Below, in pieces: positions 30,521 to 39,025 of a DNA stretch of 64,000 bases. Within the stretch, counting starts at the first letter, position 1. Each line of letters opens with the position of its first letter. The stretch is taken from contig JBGALV010000006.1 of the NCBI GenBank assembly GCA_044223515.1, forward strand, positions 25,145 to 89,144. Reading direction: 5' to 3'. The notes beneath the pieces are model-generated. The model saw only the letters and a program-made list of their open reading frames with translations, ran no database searches and was not told the origin of the DNA. The DNA comes from SHVZ01 sp044223515 (GTDB taxonomy: Bacteria; Pseudomonadota; Alphaproteobacteria; SHVZ01). The position numbers and the translations under genes are program-made.

Positions 30521-31219
30521 ATGAGGGACATCACCGCGATCGGCTTCGACGCCGACGACACGCTCTGGCAGAACGAGCAGTTCTTCAAGCTGACCGAGGC
30601 CCGCTTCCAGGCGCTGCTCGCCGACTACGCCGCGCCCGAGGACCTGGGCTCGCACCTGCTCGAGACCGAGCGCCGCAACCTCGATCGCTATGGCTACGGC
30701 ATCAAGGGCTTCACGCTGTCGATGATCGAGACCGCGGTCGAGGTCACCCAAGGCCGCGTACCGGCGAAGGTGATCGGCGAGATCCTGGCCGCCGGTCGCG
30801 AGATGCTGCGTCATCCGGTCGAGACGCTGCCACACGTGCGCCAGACGCTGGAGCAGCTCGACCGCGATTACCGCCTGATCCTCGTCACCAAGGGTGACCT
30901 GTTCGACCAGGAGCGCAAGCTGGCGCAGTCCGGGCTCGGCGATCTGTTCGACGCGGTCGAGATCGTCAGCGAGAAGACCGTCGCCACCTACGCGCGAATT
31001 TTTTCACGCCATGGTGACGGCGCCGGGCGCAGCGCGATGGTCGGAAATTCCCTTAAATCCGACATTCTTCCGGCGCTCGACGCCGGGAGCTGGGCCATCC
31101 ACATTCCCCATGCCTTGACCTGGGCTGTCGAGCATGCGGAGACACCTGAAAATGCGGCGCGTTTTCGACGAATCCAGCACATGGGGCAGTTGCGCGCATT
31201 GCTGTCCACGCTGTCGTGA
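30521..31219 (+). CDS. HAD-superfamily hydrolase
   Basis: 232 residues. Motif I is FDADDTLW with the two catalytic aspartates, motif II is ILVTKGD, motif III a Lys in EKTV, and motif IV GNSLKSDILPAL. The helical cap inserted after motif I (about 20-85) places it in subclass I, like phosphoglycolate phosphatase. It probably dephosphorylates a small cytoplasmic metabolite. It follows the VOC gene by 41 bases and may belong to the same unit. No specific substrate can be named. Confidence 0.85.
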   Translation: MRDITAIGFDADDTLWQNEQFFKLTEARFQALLADYAAPEDLGSHLLETERRNLDRYGYGIKGFTLSMIETAVEVTQGRVPAKVIGEILAAGREMLRHPVETLPHVRQTLEQLDRDYRLILVTKGDLFDQERKLAQSGLGDLFDAVEIVSEKTVATYARIFSRHGDGAGRSAMVGNSLKSDILPALDAGSWAIHIPHALTWAVEHAETPENAARFRRIQHMGQLRALLSTLS

Positions 31220-31341
31220 TGTCTCGGTGTTTCGCGGAGTCGCTCGGCAAGCGAACACGCCGCCCGCAGTTTGATAGTCGGTACGAAGATCGCGACATAC
31301 TTGCGTAGTCCCCCGATGAGAATGCAGTCCGACACAACGCG

Positions 31342-33822
31342 ATGACGGTCGCCAAGCGACAGGTCGCCGGCCGCCCCTTTTCATTCGACGTCGGTCAGAA
31401 CGGGCGGCTCGTCTTTGGCCTTCTGGTTTCGGCGCTGGCTGGGGCATCGGCGGTCTATCTCGCCTTCGACTACCGCGCCTACTGGCGCGAGACCGAGCAG
31501 CGGCTGAGCGCGACCGCCGGCATCGCCACCGAGCACGTGCAACAGGTCGTCGCGATCGTGGACCTCACGCTGCACAGCATCGATGAGGACCGGCTGAGCG
31601 ACGACATCGTCATCTCGCGTCCGGCACAGGACCTCCACGAGATGATGAAGCGCGCCCAGTCGCTTTCGCCTGTGCTGCAGGGGCTCGGTCTCACGGATGC
31701 GCGGGGGATCGTGATCGCCTCGGCGACGACGCCCGTCGCCTCGCGCGCCGACCTCTCCGACCGCGATCATTTCCTGATCCATCGCGACAATCCGAAGGCG
31801 GGGCTGTTCATCGGCCGGCCCGTTATCGCCCGTCCGCAGAACACCGTCTCCTTCCCCGTCTCGCGGCGCGCGGTGCTGCCTGATGGCAGCTTCGCCGGCG
31901 TGGTCGCCGCCCGGGTCGATCCCAACGTGTTCCGCCCCTTCTTCAGCCAGCTCGGCACGGACACGGTTTCCGTCCTGCGTCCCGACGGCGTCTTCATCGC
32001 CAGGTATCCCGAAGTCGACCTCGTCAACTTCGCGCCGGCACCGCAGAGCCTGATCCAGTCGCAGGCGCGGGGCGAAGGTGCCGTCACGCACGGCATCACC
32101 ACGACGCGCTCACCGGTCGACGGGATCGAGCGGCTTATCGCCTATCGCGTGCTGCGGCAGCCGACGCTGATCGTCGTCACCGGAACGGAAATCGAGACGA
32201 TCCATCGTGACTGGCTGCTGCGGGTCTACCCGTTCCTTGCTCTCACCTTCGGCGGTCTTGCCCTCATCGTCGTCGTCGCGCTTCTGGTGAGGCGCCATTC
32301 CCGCTCGATGAGCAGGGCCCTCGCCGAGACCGCGGCGGCGCGGGCGACCGCCGAGCAGCTGGCCGACGTCAAGGGCGCCTTCCTCGCCAACATGAGCCAC
32401 GAGATCCGCACGCCGCTCGGCGGCATACTGGGCTACGCCGACCTGCTGCTGAAGAGCCGGCTCGATCCGCAGCAGGTCGACTGGTCGGTCAAGCTCAAGT
32501 CGGCCGGCGAGCAGCTGCTCGCGGTCATCAACGACATCCTCGACTACTCGAAGCTCGAATCCGGCAATTTCACCATCGTCCCCAAGCCGGTGCCGCTCGA
32601 GTCGGTAGTCGACGAGGTGCGCTCGATGATGACGCCGCAGGCCGCCGCGCGTGGGCTCGAACTCAGGAGCACGTTCGATCTGACGCTGCCGCGATGGATC
32701 CGGCTGGATCCTGTACGTCTCAAGCAGATCCTCATCAACCTGCTCTCGAACGCGATCAAGTTCACCGACCGCGGCGTGGTGGCGATCAACGTCGGCCGCA
32801 GCGAACAGCCGGGATCGGCGGGCGGACTCAAGATCGAGGTCGCCGACACCGGCATCGGCATCGCCAAGGACAAGATCGACACCGTCTTCGAGCGCTTCAC
32901 CCAGGTCGAGACGCGTGCCGCGCGCGGCCGCGGCGGCACGGGGCTCGGCCTTTCCATCTCGCGGCGCCTGGCAGAGCTCATGGGCGGCACCCTGACGCTG
33001 GAGAGCCGGCTCGGTATCGGCACCACGGTCGAGCTCACGCTGCCGCTCGAGGCGGTCGCCGAACCCCCACGCGAGGCGGCGACCACCACCGCCGGAAACC
33101 GCACCGGCCGCATCCTGCTGGTCGACGACCTGGCCATGAACCTCGAGATCGCCGGCGCCATGCTGCGCTCGCAGGGACACGAAGTGACGACGGCAATGAC
33201 CGGGACCGACGCCGTCGACACCGCGATCGCCGGCACCTTTGATGTGATCCTGCTCGACATCGCCCTTCCGGACATCGACGGCTACGAGGTCGCGCGCGAG
33301 ATACGCAAGCTCGAGCCGCCCGGACAGCGGACGCCGATCATCGCCCTGACCGCCAACGCGCTGCCCGAGCACATCGCGCAGGCGATGGACGCCGGCATGG
33401 ACGGACATCTCGCCAAGCCCCTCGACGAGCGGACGCTGGCGGCACAGCTTGACGCGGTGCTCGGCACGAAGCCCGAGGAACAGTTTCGGCCGAAGGAAGC
33501 GCAGCTCATCGACCATCAGGCCACGGACGCCATCCGCGGGATCGTCGGCGCGGAGCGGCTGGAAACGATCAAGACGACCTTCTGGGTCACCTGGGCCGAG
33601 TTCATCGCCGGGCTCGGCGTCGGCGTTCTCGACCGCAAGCGCCTCGCCACCGACACGCACGACATGGTCAGCCACGCGGGCAATATCGGCTATCGCCGAC
33701 TGGCCGACGTCTGCCGCGAGGTCTCGCATTGCGCACGCCAGGAAGAGGAAGCCGAGCTTCGGCGGCTGATCGAGCGGATGCGCGAGGTCGCCGAGGCGAC
33801 ACGCATCGAGGATCGGCGCTGA
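31342..33822 (+). CDS. Cache-domain hybrid histidine kinase with receiver and Hpt
   Basis: 826 residues. Helix 1 (about 17-38) and helix 2 (about 293-315) enclose a periplasmic double-Cache sensor (YLAFDYRAYWRE start, ADLSDRDHF, GTEIETIHRDW end). After a short coiled coil come HisKA (NMSHEIRTPLGG, His353), HATPase (NLLSNAIKFTDRG, GTGLGLSISRRL), a receiver (LLDIALPDIDG, Asp639) and an Hpt-like domain with THDMVSHAGNIG, His773 aligning with the phosphorylated histidine. The ligand is unknown; Cache domains commonly bind amino acids or organic acids. A PAS_5 gene follows after two bases and a receiver gene converges beyond it, forming a compact signalling cluster. Confidence 0.88.
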   Translation: MTVAKRQVAGRPFSFDVGQNGRLVFGLLVSALAGASAVYLAFDYRAYWRETEQRLSATAGIATEHVQQVVAIVDLTLHSIDEDRLSDDIVISRPAQDLHEMMKRAQSLSPVLQGLGLTDARGIVIASATTPVASRADLSDRDHFLIHRDNPKAGLFIGRPVIARPQNTVSFPVSRRAVLPDGSFAGVVAARVDPNVFRPFFSQLGTDTVSVLRPDGVFIARYPEVDLVNFAPAPQSLIQSQARGEGAVTHGITTTRSPVDGIERLIAYRVLRQPTLIVVTGTEIETIHRDWLLRVYPFLALTFGGLALIVVVALLVRRHSRSMSRALAETAAARATAEQLADVKGAFLANMSHEIRTPLGGILGYADLLLKSRLDPQQVDWSVKLKSAGEQLLAVINDILDYSKLESGNFTIVPKPVPLESVVDEVRSMMTPQAAARGLELRSTFDLTLPRWIRLDPVRLKQILINLLSNAIKFTDRGVVAINVGRSEQPGSAGGLKIEVADTGIGIAKDKIDTVFERFTQVETRAARGRGGTGLGLSISRRLAELMGGTLTLESRLGIGTTVELTLPLEAVAEPPREAATTTAGNRTGRILLVDDLAMNLEIAGAMLRSQGHEVTTAMTGTDAVDTAIAGTFDVILLDIALPDIDGYEVAREIRKLEPPGQRTPIIALTANALPEHIAQAMDAGMDGHLAKPLDERTLAAQLDAVLGTKPEEQFRPKEAQLIDHQATDAIRGIVGAERLETIKTTFWVTWAEFIAGLGVGVLDRKRLATDTHDMVSHAGNIGYRRLADVCREVSHCARQEEEAELRRLIERMREVAEATRIEDRR

Positions 33823-33824
33823 CG

Positions 33825-34352
33825 ATGGCCCGCTTCGTCGACCGCCTGATCCAGGACGGCATTCACCAGCCGATCGACGTGATCGTCGATCCGGACGAGA
33901 AAGATCTCGTCGACATCCGGCAGAAGCGGCTCCGCCGCCACTGGTGGACCGCGCAGCACGAGCGTTCCGCCCTTCCGGTCAGGTCCGACATCAGCCGGTC
34001 GTTCCTCGACGACCTCGCCGACATCGTCGCCATCGTCTCCAAGATCGACAATGCTCTGCGTTATGACAGCTTCGGCAAGTCGCTCGCCGACGCCTTCGGA
34101 CGCGACATGACGGGCGAAGAGGTCGATTCGCTGCCGCCTTCGGTCGGGCAGATGTTCCGCGCGGTGTATCTGCTGAGCGAACACCGGCGCGTGCCTGTTT
34201 TCACCCGCCACGAGCCGCCACCCGGCGTTCCGGTCGATCACTGGCTGCGCCTCGTCGTTCCGCTCGGCGATCCCGACCGGACCAAGGTCGGCGGATTCAT
34301 CATCTGCAGCATCCCGGTCGCCGAGCCGGACGAGAAATCGTCCCGGCGCTGA
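33825..34352 (+). CDS. PAS_5 family (PF07310-like) protein
   Basis: 175 residues. The central part LRYDSFGKSLADAFGRDMTG followed by SVGQMFRAVYLLSEHRRVPVF and DHWLRLVVPLGDPDR matches PAS_5 proteins, small alphaproteobacterial PAS-fold proteins of unknown ligand and partner. The ATG lies two bases after the stop of the hybrid kinase, so the two are translationally linked and the protein may tune or report for that kinase. The stop is adjacent to the stop of the convergent receiver gene (TGATCA). Confidence 0.7.
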   Translation: MARFVDRLIQDGIHQPIDVIVDPDEKDLVDIRQKRLRRHWWTAQHERSALPVRSDISRSFLDDLADIVAIVSKIDNALRYDSFGKSLADAFGRDMTGEEVDSLPPSVGQMFRAVYLLSEHRRVPVFTRHEPPPGVPVDHWLRLVVPLGDPDRTKVGGFIICSIPVAEPDEKSSRR

Positions 34353-34751
34353 TCAGCGCGGACGGAGCTTCGCGTCGCGGACCACCTGCAGCCGCGCCTT
34401 CAGCATCGCGACCGACACCGGCTTGGCCATGATCGCGATCGCCTCGAACTGATGCGCCGCCATCACCACCTCGCGGCTCGCGGTGGTGGCCATGACGATG
34501 AACGGGATATCGCGGATCGACTGCTGCTTGTGGCCGCGGAGTGCGCGGAGGAACGAGAGCCCGTCGACCGGCTCCATCTTCACGTCGCAGATGATCGCAT
34601 CGAAGCGGTGCGCCAGCACCATGCGCAGCGCGTGGTCGCCGTCGTTGGCGAGCATGACCGAGGCGTCTCGGTCTTCCGCCAGTGCCTCCGCGATGAGAGT
34701 GCGGGTCGAGACCTGGTCGTCGACGACGAGAATGCTGAGGGGCCGGACCAT
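34353..34751 (-). CDS. Single-domain response regulator
   Basis: 132 residues, one receiver domain. Acidic pair LVVDDQVS, phosphoacceptor Asp in ICDVKMEPVDGLSF, Thr in VMATTASRE and Lys in IMAKPVSV are all present. The CDVKMEP context resembles that of the other free receiver at 13272. Its place facing the Cache kinase and PAS_5 genes makes it a candidate acceptor for that kinase's Hpt domain. It is divergent from the fused ABC exporter gene, with a Fur-like palindrome in the shared upstream region. Confidence 0.9.
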   Translation of the reverse strand: MVRPLSILVVDDQVSTRTLIAEALAEDRDASVMLANDGDHALRMVLAHRFDAIICDVKMEPVDGLSFLRALRGHKQQSIRDIPFIVMATTASREVVMAAHQFEAIAIMAKPVSVAMLKARLQVVRDAKLRPR

Positions 34752-34807
34752 GGGGCTTCGATACCCCGAACCCGGCCCGGAGAGAAAGGGGCACGAGAGG
34801 TTTATCT

Positions 34808-34826
34808 ATTGCGAATTATTCGCAAT
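34808..34826. promoter_or_regulatory. 19-bp Fur-like palindrome upstream of fused ABC exporter
   Basis: ATTGCGAA-TTA-TTCGCAAT is a perfect palindrome of 8-bp arms with a 3-base centre, of the size and pattern of proteobacterial Fur boxes (TTGCGAAT-N-ATTCGCAA type). It lies 65 bases before the ABC gene and 57 bases before the divergent receiver gene, in a locally AT-rich patch. Confidence 0.5.
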
Positions 34827-34890
34827 TAGCTCGCCCGCGCGGGATCTCTGCGCTAGGATCGCTTTCTCTCTTTTCGCTGCGGACTCTCCT

Positions 34891-37800
34891 ATGTACTTCG
34901 ATCCCCGCCTCTGGCCATTCACCGAAGGCGTGCGCGCTCGCCTCCTCGCCGTCGCCGTTCTCGGCGTCGTCGCAAGCGCGGCCGGGGTGGCGCGGCTGGC
35001 GCTGCTCGGCTGGCTGATCGCGCGAGCGCTGAACGGCGCGCCTGCCGGCGATCTCCTCTGGCCGGCGGCGCTGACCGCGGCGATGATCCTGATACGCGCC
35101 GGCCTCGAGAACTGGCGCACGCGTGTGGCGCAGCGCACCGCGGCGACCGTGCTCCAGCATCTCAGGGCCAGGCTGCTCGACCACCTGCTCGGTCTCGGCC
35201 CCGCTGCCGTCTCGGGCCTTCGCACCGGCGAGGCGACGCTGGTGCTGAACGAGGCGGTCGAGCAGCTCAACACCTATTTCGGCTCCTACCTGCCGCAGCT
35301 GCTGGTCGCTCTGGTGACGCCGGCCGGCATCTTCGTGTTCCTCGCCTGGCTCGACCTTCCCGTCGCGCTCGTGCTTCTCGCCGCGGCGCTGGGCGCGCTC
35401 TTGCTGCCCTCGCTGCTGCATCGCCGCGCCTCGGACGGCGCAGTCGCCCGCGCGCGCGCCTACAAGGCCTTCGCCGCCGACTTCCTGGATTCGATCCAGG
35501 GCCTGCCGACGCTCGCCGCCTTCGGACAGACCGCCAACCGCGCCCGGCATCTCGGCGAGCGCTCGGCCGATCTCTATCGCGCGACGATGTGGGTGCTCTC
35601 GGTCTCGGTCGCGACCCGAGGCGTCACCGACGGCGCGATCGCGCTCGGCGCCGCCGGCGCGCTGGTGCTCGGTGCCTATCGCGTCGTCGACGGATCGATG
35701 CCGCTCGAGTCGCTGGCGATCGTGCTGATGCTCGGCGTCGAGGCGTTCAGGCCGTTCCGCGATCTCCGCGACATGCTGCATGCCGGCATGCTGGGCCAGG
35801 CCGCGGCGGAGGCGATCCTCGGATTCCTCGCGCGCACGCCGGCGGTGATCGAGACGCCGAAGGCAGGCGTTGCTGTCCGCCAGCCGAGCCTCGCCTTCGA
35901 GGACGTCGCCTTCGCCTATCCCGAAGGCACGCGCGCCGCGCTCGACGGCCTCACGTTCAACGTCGAGGCCGGGCAGCGGATCGCCGTTGTCGGCCCGTCC
36001 GGTGCCGGCAAGTCGACGATCGTGCGCCTGCTGCTGCGCTTCCACGACGCCCAGCGCGGCACGGTGCGTGTCGGCGACGCCGATATCCGCGACCTCTCGC
36101 TCGCCGACCTTCGCCGCCAGATCGCGGTCGTCGGCCAGGACACGTTCCTCTTCCACGGCACGGTCGAGGAGAATCTCCGCCTCGCCCGTCCCGAGGCCAC
36201 GCACGAGCAGATCGAGGCGGCGGCGCGTGCGGCCAACGCCCACGGCTTCATCCAGCGCCTGCCGCAGGGCTACGCGACCGTCGTCGGTGAGCGCGGCCTG
36301 AAGCTCTCCGGCGGCCAGCGCCAGCGCCTCGCGATCGCCCGCGCGCTTCTCAAGGACGCGCCGATCCTCGTCCTCGACGAGGCCCTGTCCTCGGTCGACG
36401 CCGAGAACGAGGCGGCGATCCAGGAAGCGCTCGACCGGCTGATGGCCGGGCGAACGACGCTGGTCTTCGCCCACCGGCTCTCCAGCGTGATCGGCGCCGA
36501 CCGCATCCTCGTCCTCGACAAGGGCAAGCTGGTCGAGTCCGGCACGCACCAGGCGTTGATGACCATGGGCGGGCTCTATCACGAGCTCATGGCCGAGCAG
36601 TCGCGCGGCGGCGACCGCCTGATCGCCGGCGACGCCAAGATCGAGACCGATGCCGCGGGCGAGGGCGACACGAAGGGGCACGTGCCGATGCCCGAGCCGG
36701 AGAGCGGCATCATCACCGCGCATGGCAGCGCGCTCTCCGCGCTCGGCAGCCTCTGGCGCCGGGTCGGCCCGTGGCGCACCGGCATCGTCGCGACCTTCGG
36801 GCTCGGCCTCGGCCGCGTGATCGCCTTCATCGGCGTCAGCGCGATCTCGGCGCTGATCGTGCTGAACCTGAAGGCGGGCGCGAATTTCGACTCCCTCGTG
36901 ACGTGGCTCTTCGCCGCCGCGGTCGCGGCCGGCCTTCTGCACTGGTTCGAGTCCTGGCTCGCCCACGACGTCGCCTACCGGATGCTCGCCGACCTCCGCC
37001 TCGCGCTCTTCCGGAAGCTCGCGAGCCTCGGCCCGGCCTACTTGCTGCGCCGGCGCTCGGGCGACCTCGTCTCGATGGCGACCCACGACGTCGAGCTGGT
37101 CGAGTACTTCGTCGCGCACACGCTGGTGCCGGCCGCAGTCGGCGTGCTGGTGCCGGCGGCGGTGCTGATCGGGCTCGCCTGGATGAATCCATGGCTCGCG
37201 GTCGTGCTGGCGCCGTTCCTCGTCGTCGCCGCGGCGAGCCCGGCGCTGGCGCGCCGGCGCGTCGACCGTCTCGGGTCCGAGATGCGCATGTCGCTCGGCC
37301 GCCTCAACGCACATGTCACCGACACCGTGCAGGGCCTCGCCGAGGTCGTCGCCTTCCAGCGCGAGGACGACCGTCGGCGCGACCTGACCGAGCTCAGCCG
37401 CACGCTCGGCGACGCGCGCCTCGCCTTCCTGGGCGACATGGCACGCCAGGCGAACCTGCTGGAGGCGACCACGGGACTCGGCGGCCTCGCGATCGCGCTC
37501 ACCGGCGCCGGCCTCGCGGCCTCCGGCACGATGTCCGCCGGCCTCGTGCCGCTCGCGACGCTGATCGGTATGTCGGCCTTCCTGCCGATCTCGGAGATCG
37601 CCCATGTCGGCCGCCAGCTCGCCGACACGTTCGGCGCGACGCGGCGGCTCGACCTGCTGGAGAACGAGCCGGCGACGGTCGTCGACGGCCCGGCGCGCCT
37701 GCCGGCGCAGCCGGCCGCCGACACGCCGGCGCTCGCCTTCGACCATGTCGGCTTCGGCTATCCGGGCACGCTGCGCCCGGCGCTCGCCGACGTCTCGCTG

Positions 37801-38493
37801 GCGCTGAAGCGCGGCGCCACGGTGGCGCTGGTCGGACCGTCCGGCGCCGGCAAGACGACGCTGGCGCATCTGCTGCTGCGCTTCTGGGATCCGCCCGCCG
37901 GATCGATCCGCGTCGACGGCATCGAGACACGCGCGCTCGGCCTCGACGAGCTTCGCCGCCAGGTCGCACTGGTCTCGCAGGATACGTATCTCTTCAACGG
38001 CGACCTCGCCTTCAACCTCCGCCTCGGCAAGGACGCGGCGACCGAGGCCGAGCTGTGGGACGCGCTCGAGCGCGCCGCGCTCGCCGACTTCGTCCGCTCG
38101 CTTCCCGACGGGCTGGCGACGCCGATCGGCGAGCGTGGCCTGAAGCTCTCGGGCGGGCAGCGCCAGCGCCTCGCGATCGCCCGCGCCGTGCTCAAGGACG
38201 CGCCGATCCTGATCCTCGACGAGGCGACCTCGCACCTGGACGCGGTCAGCGAGCGCCGCGTGCGGAAGGCGATCGACGATCTCGCGCGCGGACGCACCAC
38301 GCTGGTGATCGCGCATCGCCTCTCGACTGTGCGCGAGGCCGATGAGATCGTCGTCCTCGACGGTGGCCGCGTGCGCGAGCAGGGCCGCCACGAGGAGCTG
38401 CTGGCCAAGGGCGGCCTTTACGCGACGCTGGTCCGCCGCCAGGCCGAGGCCGCCGATCCCGGTGCCCGCTGGCGCGGCGCCGCGGCGGGGTGA
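34891..38493 (+). CDS. Fused two-half ABC exporter (TMD-NBD-TMD-NBD)
   Basis: 1200 residues. Half 1 (1-570): membrane part with NTYFGSYLPQLLVAL resembling CydD, then Walker A GPSGAGKSTIV, signature LSGGQRQRLAI and Walker B ILVLDEALSSVD. Half 2 (about 610-1190): membrane part LRRRSGDLVSMATHDVELVE, Walker A GPSGAGKTTLAH, signature LSGGQRQRLAI and Walker B ILILDEATSHLD. Both ATP sites look intact. The fold is that of type IV exporters; relatives include CydDC (thiol/haem export) and YbtPQ/IrtAB, which take up iron-siderophores despite the exporter fold. No cytochrome bd genes are nearby. The Fur-like palindrome upstream favours an iron or siderophore role, but this is inference. ATG at 34891 places the first helix properly. 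Confidence 0.85.
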   Translation: MYFDPRLWPFTEGVRARLLAVAVLGVVASAAGVARLALLGWLIARALNGAPAGDLLWPAALTAAMILIRAGLENWRTRVAQRTAATVLQHLRARLLDHLLGLGPAAVSGLRTGEATLVLNEAVEQLNTYFGSYLPQLLVALVTPAGIFVFLAWLDLPVALVLLAAALGALLLPSLLHRRASDGAVARARAYKAFAADFLDSIQGLPTLAAFGQTANRARHLGERSADLYRATMWVLSVSVATRGVTDGAIALGAAGALVLGAYRVVDGSMPLESLAIVLMLGVEAFRPFRDLRDMLHAGMLGQAAAEAILGFLARTPAVIETPKAGVAVRQPSLAFEDVAFAYPEGTRAALDGLTFNVEAGQRIAVVGPSGAGKSTIVRLLLRFHDAQRGTVRVGDADIRDLSLADLRRQIAVVGQDTFLFHGTVEENLRLARPEATHEQIEAAARAANAHGFIQRLPQGYATVVGERGLKLSGGQRQRLAIARALLKDAPILVLDEALSSVDAENEAAIQEALDRLMAGRTTLVFAHRLSSVIGADRILVLDKGKLVESGTHQALMTMGGLYHELMAEQSRGGDRLIAGDAKIETDAAGEGDTKGHVPMPEPESGIITAHGSALSALGSLWRRVGPWRTGIVATFGLGLGRVIAFIGVSAISALIVLNLKAGANFDSLVTWLFAAAVAAGLLHWFESWLAHDVAYRMLADLRLALFRKLASLGPAYLLRRRSGDLVSMATHDVELVEYFVAHTLVPAAVGVLVPAAVLIGLAWMNPWLAVVLAPFLVVAAASPALARRRVDRLGSEMRMSLGRLNAHVTDTVQGLAEVVAFQREDDRRRDLTELSRTLGDARLAFLGDMARQANLLEATTGLGGLAIALTGAGLAASGTMSAGLVPLATLIGMSAFLPISEIAHVGRQLADTFGATRRLDLLENEPATVVDGPARLPAQPAADTPALAFDHVGFGYPGTLRPALADVSLALKRGATVALVGPSGAGKTTLAHLLLRFWDPPAGSIRVDGIETRALGLDELRRQVALVSQDTYLFNGDLAFNLRLGKDAATEAELWDALERAALADFVRSLPDGLATPIGERGLKLSGGQRQRLAIARAVLKDAPILILDEATSHLDAVSERRVRKAIDDLARGRTTLVIAHRLSTVREADEIVVLDGGRVREQGRHEELLAKGGLYATLVRRQAEAADPGARWRGAAAG

Positions 38494-38631
38494 CGGCGGC
38501 CGCAACCGCTTCTCGACGGATTCTTTCGATGGCGCGGCGAACATCTTCCGCGCCGAATGGTTCCCGCCGGCGTCGCGGAACCGCGTCCTTCGGCGCTCCG
38601 TTATCGGGTACCTGCCCGAAGGAGATCCCTA

Positions 38632-38913
38632 GTGACGAACAGTAAAAAGCTTCGCCCCGAGGTCCGAGAGACCGGTACCGCCAATCTTTCCGACGAACAG
38701 AAGGCGCCGAAGCCGGCCCAGATCCCGCCGGATCCGCAGGATCTCGGCCGCCCGATGACCGACGATGAGAAGGTCGACGAGGCGCTGCTCGAGAGCATGG
38801 ATGCGAGCGACCCGCCGGCGATCGGCGCCCCCACCCGCGTCGGCAGCCCCAGGCAGCGCAAGACCCCGCCGGTCGACGAAACCATCAAGAAGAAGCAGCA
38901 AGCGGCCGAATAG
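38632..38913 (+). CDS. Small hydrophilic hypothetical protein with ESMDASDPPA motif
   Basis: 93 residues, highly charged and Pro-rich, probably disordered. It contains DEALLESMDASDPPA, a variant of the 'ESFPASDPPA' segment found in many short alphaproteobacterial proteins of unknown function, followed by a basic RQRKTPP and KKKQQ tail. The start is a GTG at 38632 with AAGGAGAT 6-7 bases upstream, one of the best ribosome sites in the area. No function can be assigned. Confidence 0.7.
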   Translation: MTNSKKLRPEVRETGTANLSDEQKAPKPAQIPPDPQDLGRPMTDDEKVDEALLESMDASDPPAIGAPTRVGSPRQRKTPPVDETIKKKQQAAE

Positions 38914-38933
38914 CGCGGCGCCGTGCCGGGCCT

Positions 38934-38947
38934 TTGATCGAAATCAA
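38934..38947. promoter_or_regulatory. Perfect FixK/FNR-type anaerobox
   Basis: TTGAT-CGAA-ATCAA matches the CRP/FNR-family consensus exactly and lies 78 bases before the methyltransferase-esterase gene. The palindrome extends outward (TGCCGG on the left, CCGGCA on the right with one mismatch and one bulge), so a hairpin role for the preceding gene cannot be excluded, though no U-tract follows. Confidence 0.5.
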
Positions 38948-39025
38948 GGTCCGGCATCCGCGCCGGTGATCGAATGCCCGAGATCCCGCGCTCCGGCGGG
39001 AGTCCCGACCTGCGAGGGAGGGCAC

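Noticed and set aside
31220..31341. Sigma-70 promoter TTGATA...CATACT before the Cache kinase
   Set aside because: The spacer is 19 bases and the match is modest, so it was not listed as a feature.
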